The notes under the pieces were generated by a model. The model searched no databases. It saw nothing but the letters and a program-made list of their open reading frames with translations, and was not told the DNA's origin. Made by a program: the position numbers and the translations under genes. A stretch of DNA of 64,000 bases from Actinomycetota bacterium. Its GTDB lineage: Bacteria > Actinomycetota > Actinomycetes > Nanopelagicales > Nanopelagicaceae. The first letter of the stretch is position 1. Each line of letters starts with the position of its first letter. The DNA is taken from assembly GCA_016870895.1 (NCBI GenBank), contig VGAA01000003.1, positions 1 through 64,000 on the forward strand, in the 5' to 3' direction. Shown in pieces: positions 39,069 to 48,481 of this stretch.

Positions 39069-41375
39069 GTGAGTGAGTTATCAAGACATAAAGAGAGTAA
39101 AACTAGACAGGTTGACCTTCAAATCTCTGGTATGACCTGCTCTTCCTGTGTTGGTACAGTTGAAAAATCACTTAATAAGTTGCCGGGAGTAAGGGCCGCT
39201 GTGAATCTAGCAATGGAATCGGCCCACATAATTGCCCCCTTAAATATTTCAGAGCAAGAACTAATAGAAACCGTTAAAAGCTCAGGTTATTCAGCTAGCG
39301 CATTTAAAGGCGAAAGAGAATCATTTGAAAAATCAAATCGCTTAGGTATAAGACTATTTTTCACACTGTTATTTTCTGCTCCAATAATTGTTATCTCAAT
39401 GTTTCATGATATACATGGAAAAGTTGACCAGCAATTACTTTCACTAATCGATAGAACCAATGTATTTTTAAATGATAACAACCAGGATCTGGTGATTAAT
39501 TACCCAAACGCGCCAATTAGTACTTGGTTGCTAATAATTTTATCACTGCCAGTTGTTTTTATCTTTGCCTGGCCAATTCACAGAGCAGCCTTAAAGAACC
39601 TATTACACCCAACTATGGATACTCTAGTTTCATTGGGATCATTGATTACATTTATCTGGAGTACATATTCTGCCGCAATATATACCCCGAATGAAAGTCA
39701 AACTTCTTTTGTATATGCTGAAGTTTCAGCAGCTGTAATATTTTTTGTCATGTTAGGTCGATACCTAGAGCACAAAGCGAAACGAAAAGCCGGCTCAGCA
39801 CTTTCTGAATTATTTAAATTATCTGCGTCAGAAGTTGAGATTCATAAAAATGGCCAGACAAAGCACATCCCTATAACAGAATTAGAAATTGGAGATATAT
39901 TTGTTGTAAAGCCAGGTGAAAAAATCGCAACTGATGGCACAGTAGTATCGGGCTTTAGCACAGTGAATAATTCCTTTTTAACTGGTGAATTTACCCCGCT
40001 TGAGGTGACAGTTGGCAGTCTGGTATTTGCTGGCTCGATTAATAACAACGGAAATTTGCTTATTAAAGCTTCAAGAGTTGGATCTGATACTGAGTTAGCA
40101 AGAATTACTAGGATGGTACTAACTGCACAATCAGAAAAGGCACCTGCCCAGCAACTTGCCGATAAGGTAAGTAAAGTATTTGTTCCAGTTGTTTTAATTC
40201 TTGCAATCGCCACTTTTTTAACTTGGTATTTGATGAATCAAAGTATTGCTGAATCCATTTCAATTGCAGTTGCCGTCTTAGTAATCGCATGCCCTTGTGC
40301 ACTTGGTCTGGCCACACCAATTGCATTAATGGTGGCCTCAGGTAAGGCGGCCAAGAACGGCATCATCATTAGATCTCCAAGATCTATCGAAAAAGCGGTA
40401 GGGATTACGGATGCAGTCTTTGATAAGACTGGGACCTTAACCACTGGAAAAATGGAATTAATCGAGATGGTCTTGATAAATAATCCACTAGATAAGCAAA
40501 GCACGGAGATATCAGCCGCCGACCTAATGAGTTATGCATTAAGTCTTGAAAGCATGGATTCTCATCCGATCGCTATCGCAATATCTGAGTCCTTATCGAA
40601 ACAAGGTGCAACCAAGTGGGAAGTTTCTGAATTTGAACACACTCCTGGCGCAGGGGTAACTGGACGTATAAAGCCCAATACTTCAACAAATAGCAGAGCA
40701 GTTTTAATTGGCTCACCAATATCAATAGCTCGCAGTACTACGGAGTTTTCGCCAAAATTATTGAGTGCAATAGAGGTGGCAAAGAATCGGTCTAGCTCTG
40801 TTGCAGTCTTAGCAATAGATGGTCTGGCGTATGGAGTATTTGAAATTGGTGATCAAATAAAGGTAGATGGCAAGGTGGCAATTGAAAAACTTGAAAAATC
40901 AGGAATCAAAACATGGTTAATTACAGGCGATACTGAATCGGCAGCTGTAAACATAGGTTCTCAAGCTGGGATTGCAATCGATCATATTTTTGCCTCAGCA
41001 ACACCAGAAGACAAATTGAATTTTGTAACTTCGCTTCAAGAAAATGGAAAAGTGTTGATGGTTGGTGATGGCATAAATGATGCCGCAGCCATCACTAAAT
41101 CTGACTTGAGTATTGCTATGGGATCTGGGACTGATACCTCAATTGCTGCTGCCGACATTACCTTAGTTCGACCATCTTTATTGGCAGCCATTGATGCGAT
41201 GAAAATATCTAAGAAAACCGTAGGAGTTATTAAATCTAATCTTGGTTGGGCTTTCTTATATAACGTGGCTTTTATTCCAGTTGCAGCCACAGGAAACCTT
41301 TCACCTATGTACGCTGCAGCAGCTATGTCACTTTCATCATTATTTGTGGTACTAAATAGTTTACGAATTAGGTAA
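39069..41375 (+). CDS. copA: Copper-translocating P1B-type ATPase with N-terminal HMA domain
   Basis: GMTCSSCVGTVEKSL, CPCALGLATP, FDKTGTLTTGKM, MVGDGINDAAAI. Confidence 0.93.
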   Translation: MSELSRHKESKTRQVDLQISGMTCSSCVGTVEKSLNKLPGVRAAVNLAMESAHIIAPLNISEQELIETVKSSGYSASAFKGERESFEKSNRLGIRLFFTLLFSAPIIVISMFHDIHGKVDQQLLSLIDRTNVFLNDNNQDLVINYPNAPISTWLLIILSLPVVFIFAWPIHRAALKNLLHPTMDTLVSLGSLITFIWSTYSAAIYTPNESQTSFVYAEVSAAVIFFVMLGRYLEHKAKRKAGSALSELFKLSASEVEIHKNGQTKHIPITELEIGDIFVVKPGEKIATDGTVVSGFSTVNNSFLTGEFTPLEVTVGSLVFAGSINNNGNLLIKASRVGSDTELARITRMVLTAQSEKAPAQQLADKVSKVFVPVVLILAIATFLTWYLMNQSIAESISIAVAVLVIACPCALGLATPIALMVASGKAAKNGIIIRSPRSIEKAVGITDAVFDKTGTLTTGKMELIEMVLINNPLDKQSTEISAADLMSYALSLESMDSHPIAIAISESLSKQGATKWEVSEFEHTPGAGVTGRIKPNTSTNSRAVLIGSPISIARSTTEFSPKLLSAIEVAKNRSSSVAVLAIDGLAYGVFEIGDQIKVDGKVAIEKLEKSGIKTWLITGDTESAAVNIGSQAGIAIDHIFASATPEDKLNFVTSLQENGKVLMVGDGINDAAAITKSDLSIAMGSGTDTSIAAADITLVRPSLLAAIDAMKISKKTVGVIKSNLGWAFLYNVAFIPVAATGNLSPMYAAAAMSLSSLFVVLNSLRIR

Positions 41376-41377
41376 AT

Positions 41378-41454
<77 letters not shown>

Positions 41455-41508
41455 TCGGGACCTAAATCTTAGAGTAGGTTCAGCACTAAACCAAAATAGA
41501 TGAATTTA

Positions 41509-44445
41509 TTATCTATTTTGAGCGGAGACTAATGCAGATATCGCAGCTTTAACTCTAGCTCTTGCACGATCTTCAGCAGCACCATCTAAACGCTTTTGTG
41601 CTGCTTCAAGATCTGCAAATGCAGATTGCAGTGATGCTATTGCAGATTTGATTGCTTGGCTTGTGCCAACTCCACCATTAATTGGTAAATCAGATTGATT
41701 GGTAGGAGCTTCAGTTCCAGAGTCGCCGCCAAATACTTGATCTAATGCACCTTGCAAAGTTTCACTGAATCCAATTTGATCACCAAATGAAACTAAAACT
41801 CTTTGTAGTAGCGGATATGCAGCGGTATTTCCGGTTGCTCGTACATATACCGGCTGAACATAAAGTAAGCCTTTACCAACCGGCAATGTCAATAGATTAC
41901 CTAGTACAACATCTGCTCCACCTTGGCGAAGTAGTGATAGCGAAGTTGCAACTTCAGGTTTTGCTTCAAAATTTGATGCTACCTGTGAAGGGCCAGCAAT
42001 GTTTGTTGACCTTGGTAATTGCAACACCGTTATTTTTCCGTAATTATCACCAGCATCAGCATTCACCACAGCTAATGCAGTTAAATTTTCGCGTCCACCT
42101 CGAGGCACAAATGGGGTATAAAGCGAGAAAGTTGGCTTATCTTGCCCAGGTATCTGCATGGTCAAGTAGTAAGGTGGCTGAACACCAGAGTTAGCTCCAA
42201 AGGTAGAGGGGTCCAGAGGCACCCTCCAAAAATCCTGTCCACCATAAAAGGCTTCTGCAGTTGTTACATGGTAGGCGCTCAAAATATCTCGCTGAACTCG
42301 GAACATGTCCTCTGGGTATCGAATATGAGATAACAAAGCAGGAGTTATTTCGCTCTTAGCCTTAACACTACCCGGAAATGCTTTACTCCAAGTAGCTAGT
42401 ACCGGATCTTTTTCATCCCATTGATAAAGCGAAACTGTGCCATCGTAAGCATCAACCGTTGCTTTCACTGAGTTTCTTATGTAATTCACATTGCGATCAT
42501 CTAAAGATGCGACTGCATTTGATCTACTTGTTAGAGCATCTCCAGTATTAGCTAGATTAACAATTCGAGAGTTTGGATATCCAGCATTTGTTGTATAGCC
42601 ATCAATAATCCAAAGTATTTTGCCATCAACGATTGCAGGGTATGGATCACCATCAAGTGTTAGCCAAGGAGCAACTTTTGCTACTCGCTCTCTTGGGTTT
42701 CTTTCAAAAAGAATTTTAGACTCAGAATTTATTAGATTTGATAAGACAATTCTTTGTTCTTGATACTTAATTGCAAACAGTAATCGGGTAAAAAGAGAGC
42801 CCATCGGCACTCCACCCTTACCTGTATAGGTGTAATTCTTTTGCCCATTTGGCGAGCTATCATCTGGATAGTCAAGCTCAACAGGATTTGATGCAGCTGG
42901 TCCACCAATTATTGAGTAATCTGGAACATTTTCGCCAAAATAAACTCGAGGTTGAAATTCACCCAATCCCTTGGTCGGTGGAATATCTCCCACCAAAAAT
43001 GATGGTTTACCATCGGTGTCTACGGTATTTCCATAGGCACCAACCAGTCCAAAGCCATGAGTATAAACAAGGTGATCATTAATCCAGTTACGAGACGGAT
43101 TACCATCAATATTTAGTTCACGAACCGACACCACAACATCTCGCTCTTTACCATCTATTGTGTATCGATCAATATCTAATGAATCAGCAAATGCATAGTA
43201 CGGCTTAATTTGTTGTAGTTGCCTAAAGGTGGCTGATAAAACATTTGGATCCATTAATCGAATATTGGAAATGGTTGATGCATCATTTGATAATTGCCCA
43301 GCTGATGTGGCAACAGTTGCTTGATAATCTTTAACCTCAACTTGATCCAGGCCATATGCAATACGTGTAGCATCAATATTTCTTTGGATAAATGGCGCTT
43401 CTTTGGTTGACTCAGAAGGCTTAACTTGGAATTGCTGAATTGCTGCTGGATAGATCCCAGCAATCAATACCGAGGCAATCACCATTAATGCAACGCCTGC
43501 AGTTGGTAGTAGCCAAGATTTACGAATAATATTGGCAAAAAAGAGAAGTGAACAGACTAGTGCTATTGCTGCCAAAATTGATTTGGCAGGTAATAAAGCG
43601 TTTACATCTGTATAGGTAAGACCTGTTATCAATCTTCCCTCTTTTAAGGTCAGGGCATATCTATCAAACCAGTATGCCACTGACTTAAGTAAAACAAGTA
43701 AACCAAGAAGTATCGAAAGTTGAACTCTGGCTGCAACAGTTGTTCGCTCTTCTTTTACTGCTGGTCTGATGCCACCATAAATGTAGTGAACCGCTGCTGC
43801 CACAATCAACGACAAGATAATTGTTGAAATAGCCCAACCAATTAATGCTTGGTACATAGGTAATTTAAAGGCAAAGAAGGAGACATCTAAACCAAATTGT
43901 GGATCTACTACCCCAAACTCAGTTGAATTTCTAAAAAGTAACCACTGTTGCCAAAATCTAGATCCTGCAGTACCTGCAAAGTAAAAGATTGCTAAAAAGA
44001 TGACTATTCCGACCAACCTTCTAATTGGCTCAATTTGTGCACGGTAGCGCTCAAGGTTGTCTGCCTCAACCGATACTGGAACATATACTGGACGCTTGCG
44101 AAATGCCACTAAAATATTTGCAGAGATAAATAGTGCAGTGACAAAACCAAAGCCTAAGAATAAAAATATTTTCGTAAATAATGTTGTTTGCCAAACATTT
44201 ACATAATCAACTGAGCGAAACCAAAGTAGATCGGCATAAAATCCACTTAGCGAAACTAGGATACTGGCTAATATAAACAAAATAATAAAAGTGATGGTTA
44301 ATGGACTTATCCTTCTTCGGCCACCACTTCGATTTGCAAATGGATTAGGAAAGCTGCCACCAAAGCCACCGCTACCGAAACCGCTGCCACCAAATGGATT
44401 GTTATTTCGATTAAAACCGCCACCACCAAAGCCCGAATTACTCAT
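41509..44445 (-). CDS. UPF0182 family membrane protein
   Basis: 978 aa; SGFYADLLWFRSVDYVNVWQTTLFTKIFLF; large domain with PPTKGLGEFQPRVYFGENVPDYSI and FIQRNIDATRIAYGLDQVEV. Confidence 0.92.
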   Translation of the reverse strand: MSNSGFGGGGFNRNNNPFGGSGFGSGGFGGSFPNPFANRSGGRRRISPLTITFIILFILASILVSLSGFYADLLWFRSVDYVNVWQTTLFTKIFLFLGFGFVTALFISANILVAFRKRPVYVPVSVEADNLERYRAQIEPIRRLVGIVIFLAIFYFAGTAGSRFWQQWLLFRNSTEFGVVDPQFGLDVSFFAFKLPMYQALIGWAISTIILSLIVAAAVHYIYGGIRPAVKEERTTVAARVQLSILLGLLVLLKSVAYWFDRYALTLKEGRLITGLTYTDVNALLPAKSILAAIALVCSLLFFANIIRKSWLLPTAGVALMVIASVLIAGIYPAAIQQFQVKPSESTKEAPFIQRNIDATRIAYGLDQVEVKDYQATVATSAGQLSNDASTISNIRLMDPNVLSATFRQLQQIKPYYAFADSLDIDRYTIDGKERDVVVSVRELNIDGNPSRNWINDHLVYTHGFGLVGAYGNTVDTDGKPSFLVGDIPPTKGLGEFQPRVYFGENVPDYSIIGGPAASNPVELDYPDDSSPNGQKNYTYTGKGGVPMGSLFTRLLFAIKYQEQRIVLSNLINSESKILFERNPRERVAKVAPWLTLDGDPYPAIVDGKILWIIDGYTTNAGYPNSRIVNLANTGDALTSRSNAVASLDDRNVNYIRNSVKATVDAYDGTVSLYQWDEKDPVLATWSKAFPGSVKAKSEITPALLSHIRYPEDMFRVQRDILSAYHVTTAEAFYGGQDFWRVPLDPSTFGANSGVQPPYYLTMQIPGQDKPTFSLYTPFVPRGGRENLTALAVVNADAGDNYGKITVLQLPRSTNIAGPSQVASNFEAKPEVATSLSLLRQGGADVVLGNLLTLPVGKGLLYVQPVYVRATGNTAAYPLLQRVLVSFGDQIGFSETLQGALDQVFGGDSGTEAPTNQSDLPINGGVGTSQAIKSAIASLQSAFADLEAAQKRLDGAAEDRARARVKAAISALVSAQNR

Positions 44446-44464
44446 GCGCAGATCTTATCTACTC

Positions 44465-45526
44465 CTAGGCGATACTTTTACAACTTGGATATTGGGTGGT
44501 ATCAGGTGATCTAAGAATTGAGACGGCCTGGGAGAGTGTGGCGATTGGCACAATTTTCATCTCCGCTTGGGCCTTGGCATTAAGAATCTCATCAATATCC
44601 CCAAGTTCTTCGCAATTTCTGATGGGTGTAAAAAATAACTCCACCCCAGCCTTACTGGCTCCAATAATTTTCTCAGCAATTCCTCCGATTGGGCCAACTA
44701 GACCATCTTGCGTAATTGTGCCCGTACCCGCAATATTTCTAGATCGAATTAAATCCTCTTTAGTCAACTTATCAATTACGCCTAGTGCAAAAATTAAACC
44801 TCCGCTTGGCCCACCAGTTTCAGCAAGTCTTATTTTCACATCAAATGGAAAATCAAATTGATTTCTCAATCCAATACCGATAAATGCAGAGCCATCATCT
44901 CGGGCGGAGAGCTTGATTTGTTGTTCAACTATATTTGTACCCGCCCGTAAGACCTTTACACTTACCTGATCTCCTGGTTTTTTTTGCTCAAGTTCGCTTG
45001 CTAATTCGGCTTGAGTTTCATACCTTGAATTGTCAACAGTTAGAAGCTCATCTCCAACCTTTAGCACTTTAAAAGCATTACTTTGCTCATTAACCTGGCC
45101 AATAATTAATTTCGAACTTAACTCATAACCTAAGTATTTCAGCGCCGCTGCAGTTGCATTGAGTTGAGAATCTGCCATCTCCTGTGCTCCCATTTTCATG
45201 GATTGCTCTGTCGTCTCGCCCTCTGGGTAAACCTCAACTCGTGGTAACACAGCCCTATCTCGAGCAATCCAACTATATAAAACATCAAATCCAGTTATAT
45301 AAGAATCTGGATCGGTGACCATAACCGATGTCACCGATAATTTGCCAGTTGTGGGATAGACCTGAGTACCAGAGATGGTTATCGATGAGCCCAAAATGTT
45401 TTGCGGATCACCTGGCGATAAAATCACATATGGTGATTTGATTAAAAAAGCGGCCAAGATTAGGACGGTTAGAAGTAGTTGAGTTGATCTAGGTAGTCTA
45501 GATTTTACGGGAAGAATTGATCGCAT
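44465..45526 (-). CDS. PDZ domain plus Lon-like S16 protease domain protein (YlbL family)
   Basis: LKVGDELLTVDNSRYETQAELASELEQKKPGDQVSVKVLR (PDZ); GGPSGGLIFALGVIDKLT (S16 Ser motif). Confidence 0.9.
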   Translation of the reverse strand: MRSILPVKSRLPRSTQLLLTVLILAAFLIKSPYVILSPGDPQNILGSSITISGTQVYPTTGKLSVTSVMVTDPDSYITGFDVLYSWIARDRAVLPRVEVYPEGETTEQSMKMGAQEMADSQLNATAAALKYLGYELSSKLIIGQVNEQSNAFKVLKVGDELLTVDNSRYETQAELASELEQKKPGDQVSVKVLRAGTNIVEQQIKLSARDDGSAFIGIGLRNQFDFPFDVKIRLAETGGPSGGLIFALGVIDKLTKEDLIRSRNIAGTGTITQDGLVGPIGGIAEKIIGASKAGVELFFTPIRNCEELGDIDEILNAKAQAEMKIVPIATLSQAVSILRSPDTTQYPSCKSIA

Positions 45527-45535
45527 TATCTCTTA

Positions 45536-45712
45536 TTAATTTTTATGACGAAAAGTATTTTGGAACTTCTTAAACTTATTTACCGACCTGCTTGTTTGAT
45601 TATCAAATTTAGATTTATATTTAGTAAGCCAGACTCCATAGAGAATGGAACAAAACACCGCACCAATGGGAATGACCCACCAGATTAAGGCAGAAAGCGG
45701 GGCGGAGCTCAT
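45536..45712 (-). CDS. Unlisted 58-aa single-TM protein
   Basis: Hand translation: MSSAPLSALIWWVIPIGAVFCSILYGVWLTKYKSKFDNQTSRSVNKFKKFQNTFRHKN*. It sits in the gap between the divergent YlbL-like and DUF2342 genes and is below the ORF track's length cut-off. Confidence 0.6.
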   Translation of the reverse strand: MSSAPLSALIWWVIPIGAVFCSILYGVWLTKYKSKFDNQTSRSVNKFKKFQNTFRHKN

Positions 45713-45807
45713 AGGCCAATCATATTCAGCGGGGAAGAAAAAGGTAGGCAGGATTGTTATAGAGAATTGCGATATCTTTAAGTACTCAAAATAGATGGGA
45801 ATTTTTA

Positions 45808-47124
45808 ATGAGCTTCGGTTTCCTACCAGCAGATGGGCAGCCTGACTTTGAGGCGCTGTTTAAAAAATTCTCAGAAATGGGGATTGATTCTGAAACTTTA
45901 GCTGGTGCTAAATCCTTTATTGAAAATATGCAATCTCCCACTGCGGCTAATCAAAACTTAATCAACCCAGCAACTCTTCGATCAATCGCTAAGAAAATAA
46001 TTGCAACCAAAGGTGATTTACCAGTCGGCATAACTGATCAACGGGAGATGGCGGACTCTATTGCGATTGCTAATACCTGGCTGGATACTGAAATTTTATT
46101 TCCGGCAGCTACCTTGCCCTCCGATAGCGCATGGTCCAAGGGAGTTTGGCTAGAGGAGTCATTATTCGGCTGGCAGCGGCTGATTGAACCCCTGGCAGCC
46201 GGTATGGCAGATGCCTTAGCAAAGGTGATAACTAACCCAACCACCGCACTTCCAATTGAAATCACCGCTCAGGTCGATCAATCTCCAGAGCAACAAGAGG
46301 TAATGAAGCAGATGGTGGCGAAACTTCTCCGAAGTTTTATGGGCACGCTAATTGCCAACCAATTAGGACAAGGAATTGGGCTGTTAGCTAACTCTATTAC
46401 TAGTGCTAATGATGTAGCTATTCCGCTACTTACCTCCAATAGTGGTCCACATTTAATTCCACAAAATATAAATGAGTGGGCACAAGGCTTAGGAATTGAA
46501 AAATCGGAAGTTAATCTCTATTTAGCATTACGAGAGGTGGCGGCGAGTAGATTATTTTCAAATAACACCTGGCTGCACTCCTACCTAACTGATGCTATTA
46601 CCACCTATGGCCAAGGAATCACTATCGATGTTGAATCTATTACTCGCCAAGCCGAAGCGGCGATGAGTTCTGGCGATATTGATATCAATGACCCACAATC
46701 AATTAATATCGCTTTGAACTCAGGCCTATTCACACCGCAGCAAACTCCAGCTCAAGAGCAAGCATTAACAAAATTAGAGATGGCTTTAGCCTTAATTGAG
46801 GGCTGGATTGATCATGTTATTTCCCAAGTGGCAGCCGATCGAATCCCAAGTTTTAATGCATTAATTGAAAATTCTAGACGCCGACGTGCAACTAGCTCTC
46901 CTATGCAACAGATGTTTGCTAGTTTACTTGGTTTAGAAATTTCACCAAGAAAATTAAGGGAGTCAGCCACTTTTTGGGGTGAGGTAAAGAAATTACGCAA
47001 TTCAGATGGTCGAGATAAATGTTGGGAAGATCCAGCATTTTTACCAATGCCTAAAGATTTAACTGATGTGGCGGCGTTTTTAGATAGCGTGACAGTTCCA
47101 GATGATCTATCTGGATTGATTTAA
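45808..47124 (+). CDS. DUF2342 family protein (putative zinc-dependent metalloprotease / hydrolase)
   Basis: 438 aa; MSFGFLPADGQPDFEALFKKFSEMG, ALALIEGWIDHVISQVAADRIPS; syntenic with Rv3195. Confidence 0.85.
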   Translation: MSFGFLPADGQPDFEALFKKFSEMGIDSETLAGAKSFIENMQSPTAANQNLINPATLRSIAKKIIATKGDLPVGITDQREMADSIAIANTWLDTEILFPAATLPSDSAWSKGVWLEESLFGWQRLIEPLAAGMADALAKVITNPTTALPIEITAQVDQSPEQQEVMKQMVAKLLRSFMGTLIANQLGQGIGLLANSITSANDVAIPLLTSNSGPHLIPQNINEWAQGLGIEKSEVNLYLALREVAASRLFSNNTWLHSYLTDAITTYGQGITIDVESITRQAEAAMSSGDIDINDPQSINIALNSGLFTPQQTPAQEQALTKLEMALALIEGWIDHVISQVAADRIPSFNALIENSRRRRATSSPMQQMFASLLGLEISPRKLRESATFWGEVKKLRNSDGRDKCWEDPAFLPMPKDLTDVAAFLDSVTVPDDLSGLI

Positions 47125-47147
47125 AGTTAGATTTTAAAAAGCGAAAT

Positions 47148-47280
47148 CCCCGGCCGCACATTTCCTATCTGCCTTCCCCTTGCAGATATGAAACGGTTAT
47201 CCGGGGACTTCGTAGCGCTAACTTAGGTTAATCAATCCGGATAATCAACTTGATCCGACCAGTTATTTGGCGTTTTTTTA
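47148..47280 (+). ncRNA. Candidate structured RNA / attenuator of unknown class
   Basis: CCCCGG...CCGGGG enclosing perfect hairpin TATCTGC-CTTCCCCTT-GCAGATA; mutually exclusive 10-bp pairing GGTTATCCGG (47195-47204) with CCGGATAATC (47237-47246); then GTTTTTTT. Confidence 0.4.
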
Positions 47281-47443
47281 AGTTTTTTTTGGCCAGAATC
47301 TGGTAAATTGAAGATGTTGTAATCAAAAAACATTTCGTGCGGTATGCCTAAATATAAAGTCGATATAGGTATGCGTAAAATTACCTAATCTCTGTGGATT
47401 AACCTGTGGAGATAACCTAAATTATGGTGGATAAAAAGAGGTA

Positions 47444-48076
47444 ATGGTGGATAACTTTGAACAGGAAATTCTTTTTGGAGATTTACTGCCACCAATAGCC
47501 CAAATTTCAAAGCGCAGAACCAAGCGAACCTCATTATTACCGGACGGGTTACCAGAGTTTAAGGTGGTTAGAAGTCGAAGGAGACGAAGCAGTATTAGCG
47601 CCTACCGACAAGGTGGTGTAATTCAGATCAGTATTCCATCTGGGATGAGTAAGCAGGATGAGATCGCAGCCATCCCCGAGATGATCGCAATGGTTTTGCG
47701 ACGAGAGGCAAGAGAGCGAAAAACCGATGATCAATTGATGCAAATAGCACTTGAGCTCTTATCAAAACTGCTACCTGAATTTGATATCAAACCGGCAAGT
47801 ATTAACTGGCGCAATATGAGTGAGCGATGGGGCTCTTGCACCACAGTTGATCGGACCATCAGAATTTCAGATCGCCTAATTGGTGCACCCACCTATGTTT
47901 TACACTACATAATTTTTCATGAGCTAATACATCTTAAAGTTCCAGGCCATGATCAAGATTTCAAAAATTATTTACACCGATTTGGTGATCTAAACCGGGC
48001 TGAAGCCTTCCTGGAAGGTTTTGAGATTGGTTGCCAAGTTGGTAACTCTGGTGTGATGTCGGCGGTAAATATCTAG
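47444..48076 (+). CDS. YgjP-like (DUF45) zinc metallopeptidase
   Basis: WGSCTTVDRTIRISDRLIGAPTYVLHYIIFHELIHLKVPGHDQDF (HExxH variant HELIH). Confidence 0.88.
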   Translation: MVDNFEQEILFGDLLPPIAQISKRRTKRTSLLPDGLPEFKVVRSRRRRSSISAYRQGGVIQISIPSGMSKQDEIAAIPEMIAMVLRREARERKTDDQLMQIALELLSKLLPEFDIKPASINWRNMSERWGSCTTVDRTIRISDRLIGAPTYVLHYIIFHELIHLKVPGHDQDFKNYLHRFGDLNRAEAFLEGFEIGCQVGNSGVMSAVNI

Positions 48077-48233
48077 TTTTACCCCTTTTTTTCACCTTCT
48101 AAGCCAATATTTTTGATTTTACGCGTGGAAAACCCCAGTTGAGCGTGGTGTGAGGGGTATGGTGTTGCCATTCGTACTCTCGCGCAGGAACTCCCCTGCG
48201 TGCTCCCAAGAGTGCGGCAGATGGAGGAAGAAA

Positions 48234-48392
48234 ATGGCAGAAGAGTACAAGGGTGAGGCCTACTGCGTTAAGTGCAAAGAAAAGCGCTCTTTTGAAGGAC
48301 ATGTAAAGGTCTCTGATTCTGGTCGCCGCATGGCGCAAGGAATCTGCCCAGTTTGTGGCACAAAGGTAAATCGAATTCTTGGTAAGGCTTAA
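48234..48392 (+). CDS. Small two-CxxC zinc-ribbon protein (DUF5679-like)
   Basis: MAEEYKGEAYCVKCKEKRSFEGHVKVSDSGRRMAQGICPVCGTKVNRILGKA; SD GGAGGAAG immediately upstream of ATG 48234. Confidence 0.82.
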   Translation: MAEEYKGEAYCVKCKEKRSFEGHVKVSDSGRRMAQGICPVCGTKVNRILGKA

Positions 48393-48415
48393 CCAAAACG
48401 CAATTACAAAAAATT

Positions 48416-48447
48416 AAAGGGACCGGCTATTAACCGGTCCCTTTTTT
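48416..48447 (+). terminator. Intrinsic terminator downstream of the zinc-ribbon gene
   Basis: AAAGGGACCGG-CTATTAA-CCGGTCCCTTTTTT. Confidence 0.9.
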
Positions 48448-48481
48448 GTTAACCCTTTCTAGTTAACAGTTGATTTATAAA

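Noticed and set aside
47148-47280. Considered as 6C RNA, SRP RNA, tmRNA, RNase P or a known riboswitch
   Set aside because: Loops lack the C6 runs of 6C RNA, and none of the conserved cores I know are present; left as an unknown candidate.
47390-47456. DnaA-box-like cluster considered as oriC
   Set aside because: No dnaA/dnaN/gyrB/rnpA context and boxes are imperfect; at most a secondary DnaA site.
48150-48233. N-terminal extension of the zinc-ribbon ORF (MRGMVLPFVLSRRNSPACSQECGRWRKK)
   Set aside because: Strong SD directly before ATG 48234, and the extension reads a structured leader.
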